Positions 7,823-16,271 of a DNA stretch of 37,840 nucleotides are shown here, one piece after another. The notes under the pieces were generated by a model, which made no database searches, was not told the origin of the DNA, and saw only the letters and a program-made list of their open reading frames with translations. How positions within the stretch are numbered: the first letter of the stretch is position 1; every line of letters starts with the position of its first letter. The position numbers and the translations under genes were made by a program. Location of the stretch: the NCBI GenBank assembly GCA_016793465.1, contig JAEUJW010000026.1, positions 1 to 37,840 on the forward strand, in the 5' to 3' direction. This stretch comes from Myxococcales bacterium (GTDB lineage Bacteria > Myxococcota > Polyangia > Nannocystales > Nannocystaceae).

Positions 7823-8689
7823 ATGCACCGCTTCTCCCGTTACTCTCCCCTCCTCTTGGTCATGCCGTACGTCACGGGATGCGCCGTCGAGAAGATCGAG
7901 AACATTCTCGCCGAGCACGGCATGACCTACTGCTCTATGGGCGCTGACGGTGGCGGAGACGAGGCGTCCGCGGAAACGACCGCATCCTCTACCTCCACAC
8001 ATGAGCCCTGTAGCACGGGCTCGGGCTCGACCACGACCCCCGACGGAACGACAACGGGTGAATCGGGCGAGGTCACCAGTACCGGTGACGGCACGACAGG
8101 TGGGACCACGATGCATATGCCGGTGTGTGGCGATGGGGTCGTCGAGGGCGAGGAAACATGCGACGACATGAACGAAGTGCCAGACGACGGATGCAAGGCT
8201 TGTGCTCGTGATTCGGTGATCTTTATCTCCAGCCAGAAGTACACCGGGAACGTAGACGGCCTCGCCGGAGCTGACCAACGCTGCCGCATGCTCGCCGCAA
8301 TCGCAGGACTGTCCCGCTCCAACATGTTTCGGGCCTGGCTCAGCACACCGGAGAAAGCGGCGGCTGACCGCCTGCTCAAATCTCGAGGTCGATACGTGCT
8401 CGTCAACGGGCTCGTCGTCGCCGAGGACTGGGAAGGCCTCGTCTCAGGCGCTCTCCTTCACCCGATCGACGTTGACGAGATGTCCCAGACCAAAGACTAC
8501 CGCGCCTGGACCGGCACATTATCAAACGGCCAACCCGCGTTCGGCTCCGAGTTCTGCGATAACTGGACCTCCGGCGCTATCGACAAGTACGGCGGCAACG
8601 GAATCTCGTCCATGGTCGATGAGACCTGGTCTTACTTCGAAGATGGCCCGTGTGGCCTTGACCTCCACCTCTACTGCATCGAACAGTGA
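7823..8689 (+). CDS. Paralogous DUF1554-like lipoprotein
   Basis: A 288-aa predicted lipoprotein from ATG 7823, 11 nt after the previous gene. The signal peptide ends in VTGC, with C20 as lipidated Cys. A Ser/Thr-rich stalk and one cysteine-rich repeat follow (VCGDGVVEGEETCDDMNEVP). The C-terminal domain runs in parallel with the previous protein: VIFISSQKYTGNVDGLAGADQRC here against VFITSLEYTGKDVNGVTGAHQHC, then V-A-E-D-W-E against V-A-D-D-W-Q, and the same ending, YCIEQ against YCFEQ. The two are tandem duplicates with divergent stalks. Function is unknown; a surface adhesin or sensor linked to the upstream kinase is possible. Confidence 0.85.
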   Translation: MHRFSRYSPLLLVMPYVTGCAVEKIENILAEHGMTYCSMGADGGGDEASAETTASSTSTHEPCSTGSGSTTTPDGTTTGESGEVTSTGDGTTGGTTMHMPVCGDGVVEGEETCDDMNEVPDDGCKACARDSVIFISSQKYTGNVDGLAGADQRCRMLAAIAGLSRSNMFRAWLSTPEKAAADRLLKSRGRYVLVNGLVVAEDWEGLVSGALLHPIDVDEMSQTKDYRAWTGTLSNGQPAFGSEFCDNWTSGAIDKYGGNGISSMVDETWSYFEDGPCGLDLHLYCIEQ

Positions 8690-8708
8690 ACCTGTCGGAC
8701 GGAGAGGC

Positions 8709-8721
8709 CGCTCACTGAGCG
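8709..8721. terminator. Small hairpin between convergent genes
   Basis: CGCTC-ACT-GAGCG lies in the 51-nt gap between the lipoprotein gene and the convergent end of the BREX operon. It could be a weak two-way terminator; no T-run is present. Confidence 0.3.
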
Positions 8722-8740
8722 TCGGCGGCAAGACCACTTG

Positions 8741-10828
8741 TCAGCGTAACAGCGTTTCGGCCTGTAGGGCTGCGAGCTGGGGGTCGGGTAGGCATGGCTC
8801 GAATTTCGACAACCGACTGTGGATAGCCACGCCGGCGTACTCCTGCGCGTCTGCGGCGGTCGGTCGTTGGTCGGCAGCCCAACGTGAGAGTGTGTCGCGC
8901 ACGACGAGCGAGCTCGCTGCGGCTTCCTGCTTGAGGGTCAAGGAGACGTCCCGTGCGACGACCTTGCCGCCGAGTTCCTTCTCGAGCATGCGGGCGAGCA
9001 GGAGGTTCATCCGACCTCCGGCGAAGTTCCACCAGCAGAGCTCGGCGCCTTCGCGGATCATCGGGCTCGGATTGTCGTGGAGGAATGCGTGCAATGCGCG
9101 CTGTTCCCCCAGGATCTTGCGGGCCCGGCTCGACCACGGGGACGGCTCGGAGTCAGCGCAGAGGACGTCCCGCATGGCCTGGCAGAGCGCGGCCGAGAGC
9201 GGACGGGGACTGCCGCTCCAACGCGTGTGGCCGCCATGCTCGGCGGGCTGAACGTGACAGACGCCGCGGCCCCAGTGAACGCTGACGAGCTTCCACGCGC
9301 GGCCGCCGAGGGTGAAGCTCGGAGGACGCTGCTCACCGTCCAGGCCTTGGAGGAACCGGGCATCGACGGTCCCGAGCTCCTCGCTGCCGGCGAAGACCGT
9401 GATCAGCCGCGGCGTGCTGAACACGGCGTAGAGCTCGCCGAAGTTGCGCCGGCCGTAGAGCTGTTCGCCCCGCGGGCCGAGCCAGAGGCGACCACCGTGG
9501 TCGGCGAGGATGCCACGCTCGAGCATGGTGGCGATCAGGGTGTCCCGCTCCGCCGGAGTGATGTCCGCGAAGGCTCCCGGCGGGCGCTGGTCCGCGGTGA
9601 GGCCGAGCCAGGGGTACAGGTCGCCGACCGGAGCGCCCTCGAGCTGGATGGCCAGGGCGAGGATCTGGTGCGCGAGGATGTGGAACGCGCGGCGGCTCGG
9701 TCGGACAGGCTCCACGTAGCCGCGGGCGTGCAGCTCGAGGAGGGCAGCCGCCTGAAGTGTGGCCGCCTCGCTGGTGGCCAGGAACGTGCAATTGGCAACC
9801 GTGCCGGAGCGCCGTCCGGTGCGGCCTAGCCGCTGGAGGAAGCTGGACACGCGGGAGGGGCTGTCGATCTGCAGGACGTGGTCGAGGTCGCCGACGTCGA
9901 TGCCTAGCTCGAGCGCGCTGGTGGCGACGATGACGCAGTCCTGCCCGGACTCGAACGCTCGCTCGGCGTCGCGGCGGGCCGGGGCCGAGAGCGACCCGTG
10001 GGCGACGTAGGTGGTCACGCCGAGCTGATTGAGCAGCTTCCCGAGCTCCTCGACGGTGCGACGAGAGTCGGTGAACACCAGGCGTTTGCGTCCGGGGTGG
10101 AGCTGCTGGATGACGCGCGCGGCGTTGGCGAGATTGCCGACGTAGTCGAGCGCGAGCTGTGGGCTGCCGGGCGGGCGCGGGGGGGAGACGACCCGACCGG
10201 GCCGGCGGGAGCTACCCTGCAGCCACGTGAGGATCTCGTCGGGGTTGCCGACCGTCGCCGAGAGGCCGATCCGCTGGAGGTCTCGGCCGGCGATGCGGGT
10301 CAGGCGCTCGAGGAGGGCGGAGAGGTGGGCGCCGCGATCGTCGTCGGCGAAGGCGTGGATCTCGTCGATGATGACGATGCGTAGGCGCGAGAACAGGGCC
10401 CGGGTCGGAACGTGCGGACTCATCAGCATCGCCTCGATCGACTCGGGAGTCGTCAGCAGGATGTCGGCCGGGTCGGCGAGAAACCGACGCCGTGGCGTCG
10501 GGCCGATGTCGCCGTGCCATACGAAGGCCCTGCGGCCGAGGAGGCCGGCGTAGCGGCTGGCGCGGGCCTCCTGGTTGTTGAGGAGGGCGCGGATCGGAGA
10601 GAGGTAGAGGACGGACACCGGCGGCCAGTCGCCGCTGTCCATCGCGGAGAGTGCCGGGAAGAATGCGGCCTCGGTCTTACCGCCGGCGGTGGGCGCCAGG
10701 ACGACACAGTTGTCTCCGTCGAGGACCGCATCGATCGTGAGGTGCTGGACCGGCCTCAGGTCGCGGAAGCCCAGGGTGTTGACGATCTGGTGCTGTAGCG
10801 CGGAAGAGAGGCGATCGAAGGAGGTCAT
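8741..10828 (-). CDS. brxHI: BREX type 2 Lhr-like helicase BrxHI
   Basis: A 695-aa superfamily 2 helicase of the Lhr-like branch, the expected last gene of type 2 BREX. ATG 10828 overlaps the previous stop as ATGA, so translation is coupled; a longer frame to 11071 would only overlap the upstream gene with Arg-rich sequence. Motifs: Walker A APTAGGKT (45-52), DEIH (155-158), SAT (190-192), the strand-transfer VFTDSRRTVEEL stretch, and motif VI QRLGRTGRR (332-340). RecA-like lobes cover about 20-370; the C-terminal half should hold the winged-helix and Lhr-core parts. Its role in BREX is not established; it would unwind DNA or remodel bound protein using ATP. Confidence 0.92.
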   Translation of the reverse strand: MTSFDRLSSALQHQIVNTLGFRDLRPVQHLTIDAVLDGDNCVVLAPTAGGKTEAAFFPALSAMDSGDWPPVSVLYLSPIRALLNNQEARASRYAGLLGRRAFVWHGDIGPTPRRRFLADPADILLTTPESIEAMLMSPHVPTRALFSRLRIVIIDEIHAFADDDRGAHLSALLERLTRIAGRDLQRIGLSATVGNPDEILTWLQGSSRRPGRVVSPPRPPGSPQLALDYVGNLANAARVIQQLHPGRKRLVFTDSRRTVEELGKLLNQLGVTTYVAHGSLSAPARRDAERAFESGQDCVIVATSALELGIDVGDLDHVLQIDSPSRVSSFLQRLGRTGRRSGTVANCTFLATSEAATLQAAALLELHARGYVEPVRPSRRAFHILAHQILALAIQLEGAPVGDLYPWLGLTADQRPPGAFADITPAERDTLIATMLERGILADHGGRLWLGPRGEQLYGRRNFGELYAVFSTPRLITVFAGSEELGTVDARFLQGLDGEQRPPSFTLGGRAWKLVSVHWGRGVCHVQPAEHGGHTRWSGSPRPLSAALCQAMRDVLCADSEPSPWSSRARKILGEQRALHAFLHDNPSPMIREGAELCWWNFAGGRMNLLLARMLEKELGGKVVARDVSLTLKQEAAASSLVVRDTLSRWAADQRPTAADAQEYAGVAIHSRLSKFEPCLPDPQLAALQAETLLR

Positions 10829-12051
10829 GGATGCTCGGGCGGCTGCCAAAGTCCGGCGAGTTCGTCGATCTGCCGGTGGAGCTTGGGGAAGTAGACGCGG
10901 AGCTGGTCGAACAAGTCCGCGTCGACATAGTTCTGGCGGACCAGGGCGTTGACGACGTCGTGCGCGACGTCGCGGATCCCGCGCTCGAAGCTGACGCTGC
11001 CCACGACCTGCTTCGCGCCGAGATTGTGGCTCAGAAAGATCTGCAGCTCTTTCGGCTCGAAACGATCGCAACAGAAGCTGTAGAGCTGGGTCTGGGGGTT
11101 CGGGCGCGGTGTAGGCGGCGCCTGCCCGGCCTGTTGGCGCTGGCCCTTTGCAGGACCAGTGTCGGGGAGAAGACGCGTGACCCGGGTCCGGTTCCAGTGA
11201 ATGGCGCGGGCGATAGCGAGATGTTCAAGGACCTCGTAGAAGCGGTCACCAGGCCACTGAAGGCGCTGCTGGAGCGCGTTCAGCTCGATCGGGTCGCCGT
11301 TCTCGGGGACATACCGAAGAAGCGTCTCGTCGTCCGCGACCTCGCTCGGGAGGACTGGTTCGGCGCGCGGGGTCGGGTCGACCGTGGAGACCACGGCGTC
11401 GAGGCTGATGCGGCGGACGCTGCCGCCGCGGCCGCGACCGACCTCGATCAGGTTGCGCTGACGGAGGCGCTTGCGCGTCTCCCAGTAGCGCTCGTCGTCC
11501 CAGCCCTCCTCTCGCGCCAGGATCTTGCGGAGGCGGGTGTTGCCGATCGTTCCGACCGTCGGGATACGGTCCAGGAGGATCTGTTCGTCGGCGTCGAGGT
11601 CGCCCGGGGTCCGGCTCGGCTCCTGGGTGTCGGTCGTGTCCTCCTCCTCGTCGGCGCCCGCTCGGTTGACGACGCCGCCACGGCCGGGACGGACCTCGAT
11701 CTTGCCGCGTTCGATCAGGGCGTCGAGGACTTGCTCGAGGTAGTCGGGGTGCCAGTCCATATGCTGCTGCAGGGCCTGGCGGGTGGCGCTGGTCCCCTCA
11801 GCCGCGAACTCGTCGATCGCGTCGAGCAGGGCACGGCGGTCGTTACGGACATGGCGGATGCTCCCGCCGCCGCCCCCTCGGCCGACGATGATCTCGCCGA
11901 GCTCGCGCAGTTCATCCATCACCCGCTCGATCTCCTTGGCGCGCCAACCGGCGTCCTGAAGCTCGGCGAACAGGGAGTGACCGCCGATCGCCGAGCCGTC
12001 GTCGGGGAGGAAGCCGAGGAAGAGTTTCTGGTCGTCGTTGAGCCTGGGCAT
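10825..12051 (-). CDS. Tandem winged-helix protein with C-terminal EAD (death-like) domain
   Basis: A 408-aa protein that is not one of the standard type 2 BREX genes I know. It holds four apparent winged-helix units (about 5-68, 71-130, 153-215, 240-296). Three have a Gly/Arg-rich wing: GRGGGGGS, RPGRGGVV and GRGRGGSV. After a Pro/Gln linker (297-321), residues 323-402 (YSFCCDRFEPKELQIFL to QIDELAGLW) look like an effector-associated domain of the bacterial death-like type, a homotypic adaptor. It aligns without gaps to residues 15-80 of the SAVED protein at 32472-33524. The gene follows brxD after 75 nt with no clear ribosome site and overlaps brxHI by 4 nt. I infer a DNA- or RNA-binding adaptor tying BREX to the neighbouring CBASS effector. 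The fold assignments are by eye. Confidence 0.8.
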   Translation of the reverse strand: MPRLNDDQKLFLGFLPDDGSAIGGHSLFAELQDAGWRAKEIERVMDELRELGEIIVGRGGGGGSIRHVRNDRRALLDAIDEFAAEGTSATRQALQQHMDWHPDYLEQVLDALIERGKIEVRPGRGGVVNRAGADEEEDTTDTQEPSRTPGDLDADEQILLDRIPTVGTIGNTRLRKILAREEGWDDERYWETRKRLRQRNLIEVGRGRGGSVRRISLDAVVSTVDPTPRAEPVLPSEVADDETLLRYVPENGDPIELNALQQRLQWPGDRFYEVLEHLAIARAIHWNRTRVTRLLPDTGPAKGQRQQAGQAPPTPRPNPQTQLYSFCCDRFEPKELQIFLSHNLGAKQVVGSVSFERGIRDVAHDVVNALVRQNYVDADLFDQLRVYFPKLHRQIDELAGLWQPPEHP

Positions 12052-12126
12052 GGTTGCGAGGCGTCGTGCCCGGTGGGTGGTGGTGCGATCAGGTCCGGGA
12101 GTAGGGTGAACTCACGCTCGCCGCAT

Positions 12127-13446
12127 TCAGGGCAGGTCGAGGGGGATGTCGTCGACGCTCGGAGCCGGGAGTCCGGCGGCGGCGCGCTCCTCGGGGGTCA
12201 GCTCGGCGGCGGAGACGACGAGCTCGAAGTGCTGGGCGGGGTCGTAGTCGGCGTGGGCGTCGACCTTGTCGAGGAGGTCGAGGACCAGCTTGCGGAGGAA
12301 CACGCGGGGGGCGACCCCCACCTTTCCGCCGAGCTTGCCGGTGATGCCGCGGGCGAGCTTCTGCAGGGTCTCGTCGGAGATGCGGGCGGCCACGCGATCG
12401 GGGTTGCGAGCCGGGTAGATCGCACGGACGCGACGGCCGACCTCGAGGAGCTTCGATTCATCGAAGGCGCCAAGGCGGATCTGGGTGCCGCGCCCGGTGT
12501 CGAAGCGCTCCGGGCCGCTGAAGTCAGTGTGAAGGCGCTGCTCGAGCGGCGGGAGGCGCTTGATGCCCTGGGGGCCGTCGAAGAACTGGGGGGTGCCGGT
12601 GACGACGACGTAGAGGCCGGGGTAGACGCGGGAGTCGAGGTCGTCGATGAGCTGGCGGAGGGCGTTGAGGCTCTTCTCGCGGCTGTCCGCGCGCACGCGC
12701 TGGATCGTCTCGACCTCGTCCAGGACGAGGAGGAGGCCGCTGCGGCCGGTCTGTTGCAGGACAGCCAGCAGCCCGCGGAAGAATCCCGAAGCGCCGCGGT
12801 GGTCGAGGTCGCCCTTGATCTCGGCGGCGCGCTTGATGCCCGCGCCGACGTTGGGCTGGCCCATGAGCCATGCCAGCAGGCCGTCGGCGACGGCGTGGTC
12901 GGACTCGACGCGGGCGCGGTACATGGCGCGGAGGGCCGCTGCGAACAGCGGGTGCGTGGCGCCGATGCCGGCGAGGCGGCGCTCGAGCAGGTCGCCGACG
13001 GCGCGGGCGATGGCCTCGACGTCATCTTCGTCGATGCCGGGCGTCGCCTCCTCCTCGAGGTCAAAGAACCAGCGGTCGATCAGGCATCGGAAGGCGCCGG
13101 TGGTCCATTCGCGGGTCTGTAACGACTCGAGGGCGCGGCGGTAGATCGTCTCGAAGCGATAGAGAGGGGTGTCGGTCTCGGAAATCTGGACGAGGGCGCT
13201 GGCAAAGCCGCGTTCGCGGGCGCGGTGCTCGAGCCAGCGCGAGAAGAAGGTCTTGCCGGTGCCGTAGTCGCCGCGGATGGCCTTGAAGCCGGCACCCCCG
13301 GCCGCGACGTCGGAGAGTTCCTCGTCGAGGACGCCGGCGAAGCGGTCGAGCCCGACGGCGAAGGTCTCCAGGCCGTGGTGCGGCACGGTGCCGCGGCGGA
13401 GGGCGTCGATGATCTCGCGGCGCTTGAGCTGGCTGATCTCGGTCAC
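12127..13446 (-). CDS. brxD: BREX ATP-binding protein BrxD
   Basis: A 439-aa P-loop ATPase of the BrxD (DUF2791) family, found in type 2 BREX loci. The start is GTG 13446 with CGGAG 5 nt upstream, 16 nt after the pglZ stop. Walker A is GDYGTGKT (59-66) and Walker B LLVLDEVE (239-246). A sensor-like stretch VVVTGTPQFFDG follows, and the C-terminal third is helical (VAPRVFLRKLVLDLLDKVD). These are the marks of an AAA+/ORC-like ATPase. It is likely to work with PglY and the helicase in sensing or handling incoming DNA. It is intact and of family-typical length. Confidence 0.92.
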   Translation of the reverse strand: MTEISQLKRREIIDALRRGTVPHHGLETFAVGLDRFAGVLDEELSDVAAGGAGFKAIRGDYGTGKTFFSRWLEHRARERGFASALVQISETDTPLYRFETIYRRALESLQTREWTTGAFRCLIDRWFFDLEEEATPGIDEDDVEAIARAVGDLLERRLAGIGATHPLFAAALRAMYRARVESDHAVADGLLAWLMGQPNVGAGIKRAAEIKGDLDHRGASGFFRGLLAVLQQTGRSGLLLVLDEVETIQRVRADSREKSLNALRQLIDDLDSRVYPGLYVVVTGTPQFFDGPQGIKRLPPLEQRLHTDFSGPERFDTGRGTQIRLGAFDESKLLEVGRRVRAIYPARNPDRVAARISDETLQKLARGITGKLGGKVGVAPRVFLRKLVLDLLDKVDAHADYDPAQHFELVVSAAELTPEERAAAGLPAPSVDDIPLDLP

Positions 13447-13462
13447 GGGTACTCCGGGAGGC

Positions 13463-16270
13463 TCACAGGGGCTCGAGCTCGAAGCACTGGATCATGCGAT
13501 CGACGTGGAGTTCGGCGCGGTGGTTGATCTGGTCGAAGTGGAGTACGGCGTATCCGTCGACGTTCAGCACCTCGGACGCTTTGATAATGTATCCGCTGAC
13601 GCGGCGCGGGTGGAGGCCGAGGGCCGGGCCGAGGAGCGTGTCCGGGGCGGAGCGGCCGTTCGCCAGCAGGGTAGCGACGGCGCGGGTAGCCATGTCCCGC
13701 TGTCCGGGGTCGGTCGCCCGAGCGGCGAAGATCGGCGAGGCGAGGAGGCGCCGTACGAGCGGGTGGTCGAGCGGGTCGGCCGGAATTGTGGCGGGTATGG
13801 CCGTCGGCTCCGATGACGCGACGATGGCGAGGCCGAGCTGGGGGCTGGGTTCCTTGCGGGTGGGACGCGGGGGCCGAGGCTCACGGGGCGGAGGTCTATC
13901 GACGTGGAGGTGCCACCACCGCGGCGGCGCAGCGGCGCGGACGGTGAGGGCCTCGTCGCCGAATTCGACGGCCATGTTCTCCCACCCGATCAGGATCGTC
14001 GGGGCGACGACCTCGGCGAGGGTGGCGCCGCCGTGCTCGCCGGTGTGGGCGCTCGAGGGCGTGTAGCGGTGCTCCTCGTCGTTGATGACGATGACGCCCT
14101 TGCTGTCGCGTGGACCCCAGGTGTCGTCGGCGAGAAATGCGGTCTCGTAGTCCTGTATCGGGCGATCGTCGCTCCAGGGACGCCAGCGCGGGTTGGCCTT
14201 GGTCACCTGTTTGCCCGTGTACTGCAGCCTGTCCCCGGGGACATGCCCGTGGTCGCTGGCGAGGAGGACGGCCCGGCCGGCGGCCTGGGCGGCGTCGAGG
14301 AGGTCGAACAGCGGGCCGATGTTGCGCGCGCGCCAGGTCGCGGACTGCTGGGGATCGCTACCGAGCGACGCGTCGATGGCGTTGACGACGACGCCGACGA
14401 ATCGCATCCGTGGGTCGCGGATCTGGGCGAGGACCTCGGAGCCGGCAGAACCGTCGTCGTCGAGGGCACCGCGGAGGAACAGCGGTGGGGCGGTCACGCC
14501 GGGGAGAGCGTTCTTGAGGCCGCGGTGCTCGGCGAGGCGCTTCGGGTCGCCGCTGGTCGCGGGAAGGCTGCCACCCGGCATGGGTTTGCCGGCGAAGAAC
14601 GCGCTGCGGCTGAGCTGGGTGATCGAGGGGATCGCGGCGAACACGGATGGATAGGGCCCGTCCCCGATCCTGCCATCGTGGGCGTGCCACACGAGCGGGG
14701 CCCAGCGCGAGGCGTCGTCGTCGAGCGAGGCGAGGAGCTCGACGGCCTGCGTCCAGGCCATGCCGTCGAGGAGGATCGTAAGGAGGCGGCGCTCGGGGCG
14801 GGCCTGCAGGAAGCGGACGGCGATCTTGTCGAGGGCCTGGGCGATGGGGATCGCCCGGCTGGGGGCGCGGCTGACGTTCCAGGCGACCAGGCCGTCGGCA
14901 AACTTGCGATCAAGCTCTCGCCGCTCGGCGTCGACGCGGGCGAGGACGGCGCCGATGCCGACGCCGAGGCGATCGTCGCCCGCTCCGCGCGCGGTCCGAC
15001 GGGCGCCGTCGAGATAGCCGCCCTCCTCGACGTACCAGCGGGCGAGGCCCTCGGCGCGCTCGCTGCGGTTCGGGAGCGCGAGGGCGTGGATGTCGCGGGC
15101 GACGAGCCAGGCGAGCAGGCGGACGCCGGCCTCGGCGCGCGCGAGCTCGGCGGCGGCGCGGCCGTCGCGGCTGTAGCGCGGGCGGTCGTGCTGCTCGAGG
15201 CTGCGGAGGGCGGTGATGGCGCGCTGGAGGTGGTCGTGCGAGGGGCGGGCCGCGGCTTCGGAGAGGACATCGCCGAGGGCCGCGAGGCGCTGCTGCCAGG
15301 ACGAGAGCAGACGCGCGCTGTCGACGAGCGGCCCGCGGACGTGGTCATCGGCGAGACTCTCCGCGGCGTCGAGGGCCGCGCGGAGGACCCTTCGCTGTTC
15401 GGTTCGGCCGAGCTCGCCGAACGTGGGAGGGACGAGGGCGCCGAGACGGCGGAGCAGTTGCTGCTGGCGTGGGGCGGGTAGCGTGCCGAGGAACGCCTCG
15501 GCCTTGAGGGCGAGCCAGGTGCGCACGGCGCGGTCGTCCTCGGCTCGGGGGGCGAGGGTCTCGCAGAGGACGGCGAACCCGAGGAGGTTGCAGCCGCGCT
15601 CGCGCAACCAGGCGCGTACGATCGCCGGAGCGGGCTCGCCGAGGCGTCGGACCAGGAGCGCCTCGAGCTCGGCCTGCACGCCGGCGGCGGCGTCCGAAGC
15701 GAAGGCGGCCGCCATGCGCGGGCCCAGGCCGTTGCTGGCGGCCCAGGCGAGCAGGCCGCTCAGGCCGCCCTCGCCGAGGTCGATGCCCCACTGGTGCTGC
15801 AACCAGGCGTCCCACAGAGCGTCGAGGGTGAGGCGCCCACCGGGGCTCGGGAGCGGCGCGGACGGCGGCTCGCGCAGCAACCAGGCGGCGAGTTTGCTGG
15901 ACGGTACGTCGGAGTCGATGGTCTCGAAGGGGGCGGTGAACAGGCGCGAGAGGCGGACCTCGGCGTCGATGTGGAAGACCCGGCCGTCGTGGACGAACCG
16001 GCCGGCGACGTCGAGCGGGAGATGATGGGTCCACGGCACGAGGTAGACCGTGCGCGGAGCGAGCTCCAGGGGACCGGGGAGGACGCGGCGGAGGGTGAGC
16101 TCGCTGTCGGCGAGGACGACCTCGAAGCGGCCGACGCCCGGTACGTCGATCGGGCGCGGGTCGTCGCAGGTGCCGTGGATGGCGATGAGGGGGCGGTGCT
16201 TCCTGCCCCCGGCGAACATGCGCGCGAGCTGGTGCGTCAGGGCGGCGACGCTGAGGCTGGGTGCTGGCAC
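13463..16270 (-). CDS. pglZ: BREX core protein PglZ
   Basis: A 935-aa protein starting at GTG 16270, one nt after the pglY stop. PglZ is one of the two signature BREX proteins and has an alkaline-phosphatase-type metal-binding fold. The PglZ domain covers about 495-790: metal-site motifs LLDGM (500-504), the VVVNAIDASLGSD stretch near 628-639, and ASDHGH (671-676). The N-terminal ~480 residues are helical and typical of the long type 2 form. The C-terminal ~100 residues (LASPIFAARATDPGQRDMATRAVATLLANG) may be a helical DNA-contact domain. It is required for immunity in studied BREX systems, and metal-dependent nuclease activity has been reported for a PglZ; activity here is inferred. Confidence 0.93.
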   Translation of the reverse strand: MPAPSLSVAALTHQLARMFAGGRKHRPLIAIHGTCDDPRPIDVPGVGRFEVVLADSELTLRRVLPGPLELAPRTVYLVPWTHHLPLDVAGRFVHDGRVFHIDAEVRLSRLFTAPFETIDSDVPSSKLAAWLLREPPSAPLPSPGGRLTLDALWDAWLQHQWGIDLGEGGLSGLLAWAASNGLGPRMAAAFASDAAAGVQAELEALLVRRLGEPAPAIVRAWLRERGCNLLGFAVLCETLAPRAEDDRAVRTWLALKAEAFLGTLPAPRQQQLLRRLGALVPPTFGELGRTEQRRVLRAALDAAESLADDHVRGPLVDSARLLSSWQQRLAALGDVLSEAAARPSHDHLQRAITALRSLEQHDRPRYSRDGRAAAELARAEAGVRLLAWLVARDIHALALPNRSERAEGLARWYVEEGGYLDGARRTARGAGDDRLGVGIGAVLARVDAERRELDRKFADGLVAWNVSRAPSRAIPIAQALDKIAVRFLQARPERRLLTILLDGMAWTQAVELLASLDDDASRWAPLVWHAHDGRIGDGPYPSVFAAIPSITQLSRSAFFAGKPMPGGSLPATSGDPKRLAEHRGLKNALPGVTAPPLFLRGALDDDGSAGSEVLAQIRDPRMRFVGVVVNAIDASLGSDPQQSATWRARNIGPLFDLLDAAQAAGRAVLLASDHGHVPGDRLQYTGKQVTKANPRWRPWSDDRPIQDYETAFLADDTWGPRDSKGVIVINDEEHRYTPSSAHTGEHGGATLAEVVAPTILIGWENMAVEFGDEALTVRAAAPPRWWHLHVDRPPPREPRPPRPTRKEPSPQLGLAIVASSEPTAIPATIPADPLDHPLVRRLLASPIFAARATDPGQRDMATRAVATLLANGRSAPDTLLGPALGLHPRRVSGYIIKASEVLNVDGYAVLHFDQINHRAELHVDRMIQCFELEPL

Positions 16271-16271
16271 G

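Noticed and set aside
10831..13122. Long plus-strand open frame opposite brxD and its neighbour
   Set aside because: It lies antisense to genes with clear catalytic motifs and has the Val/Glu/Ala/Gly-rich composition of a GC-rich shadow frame.
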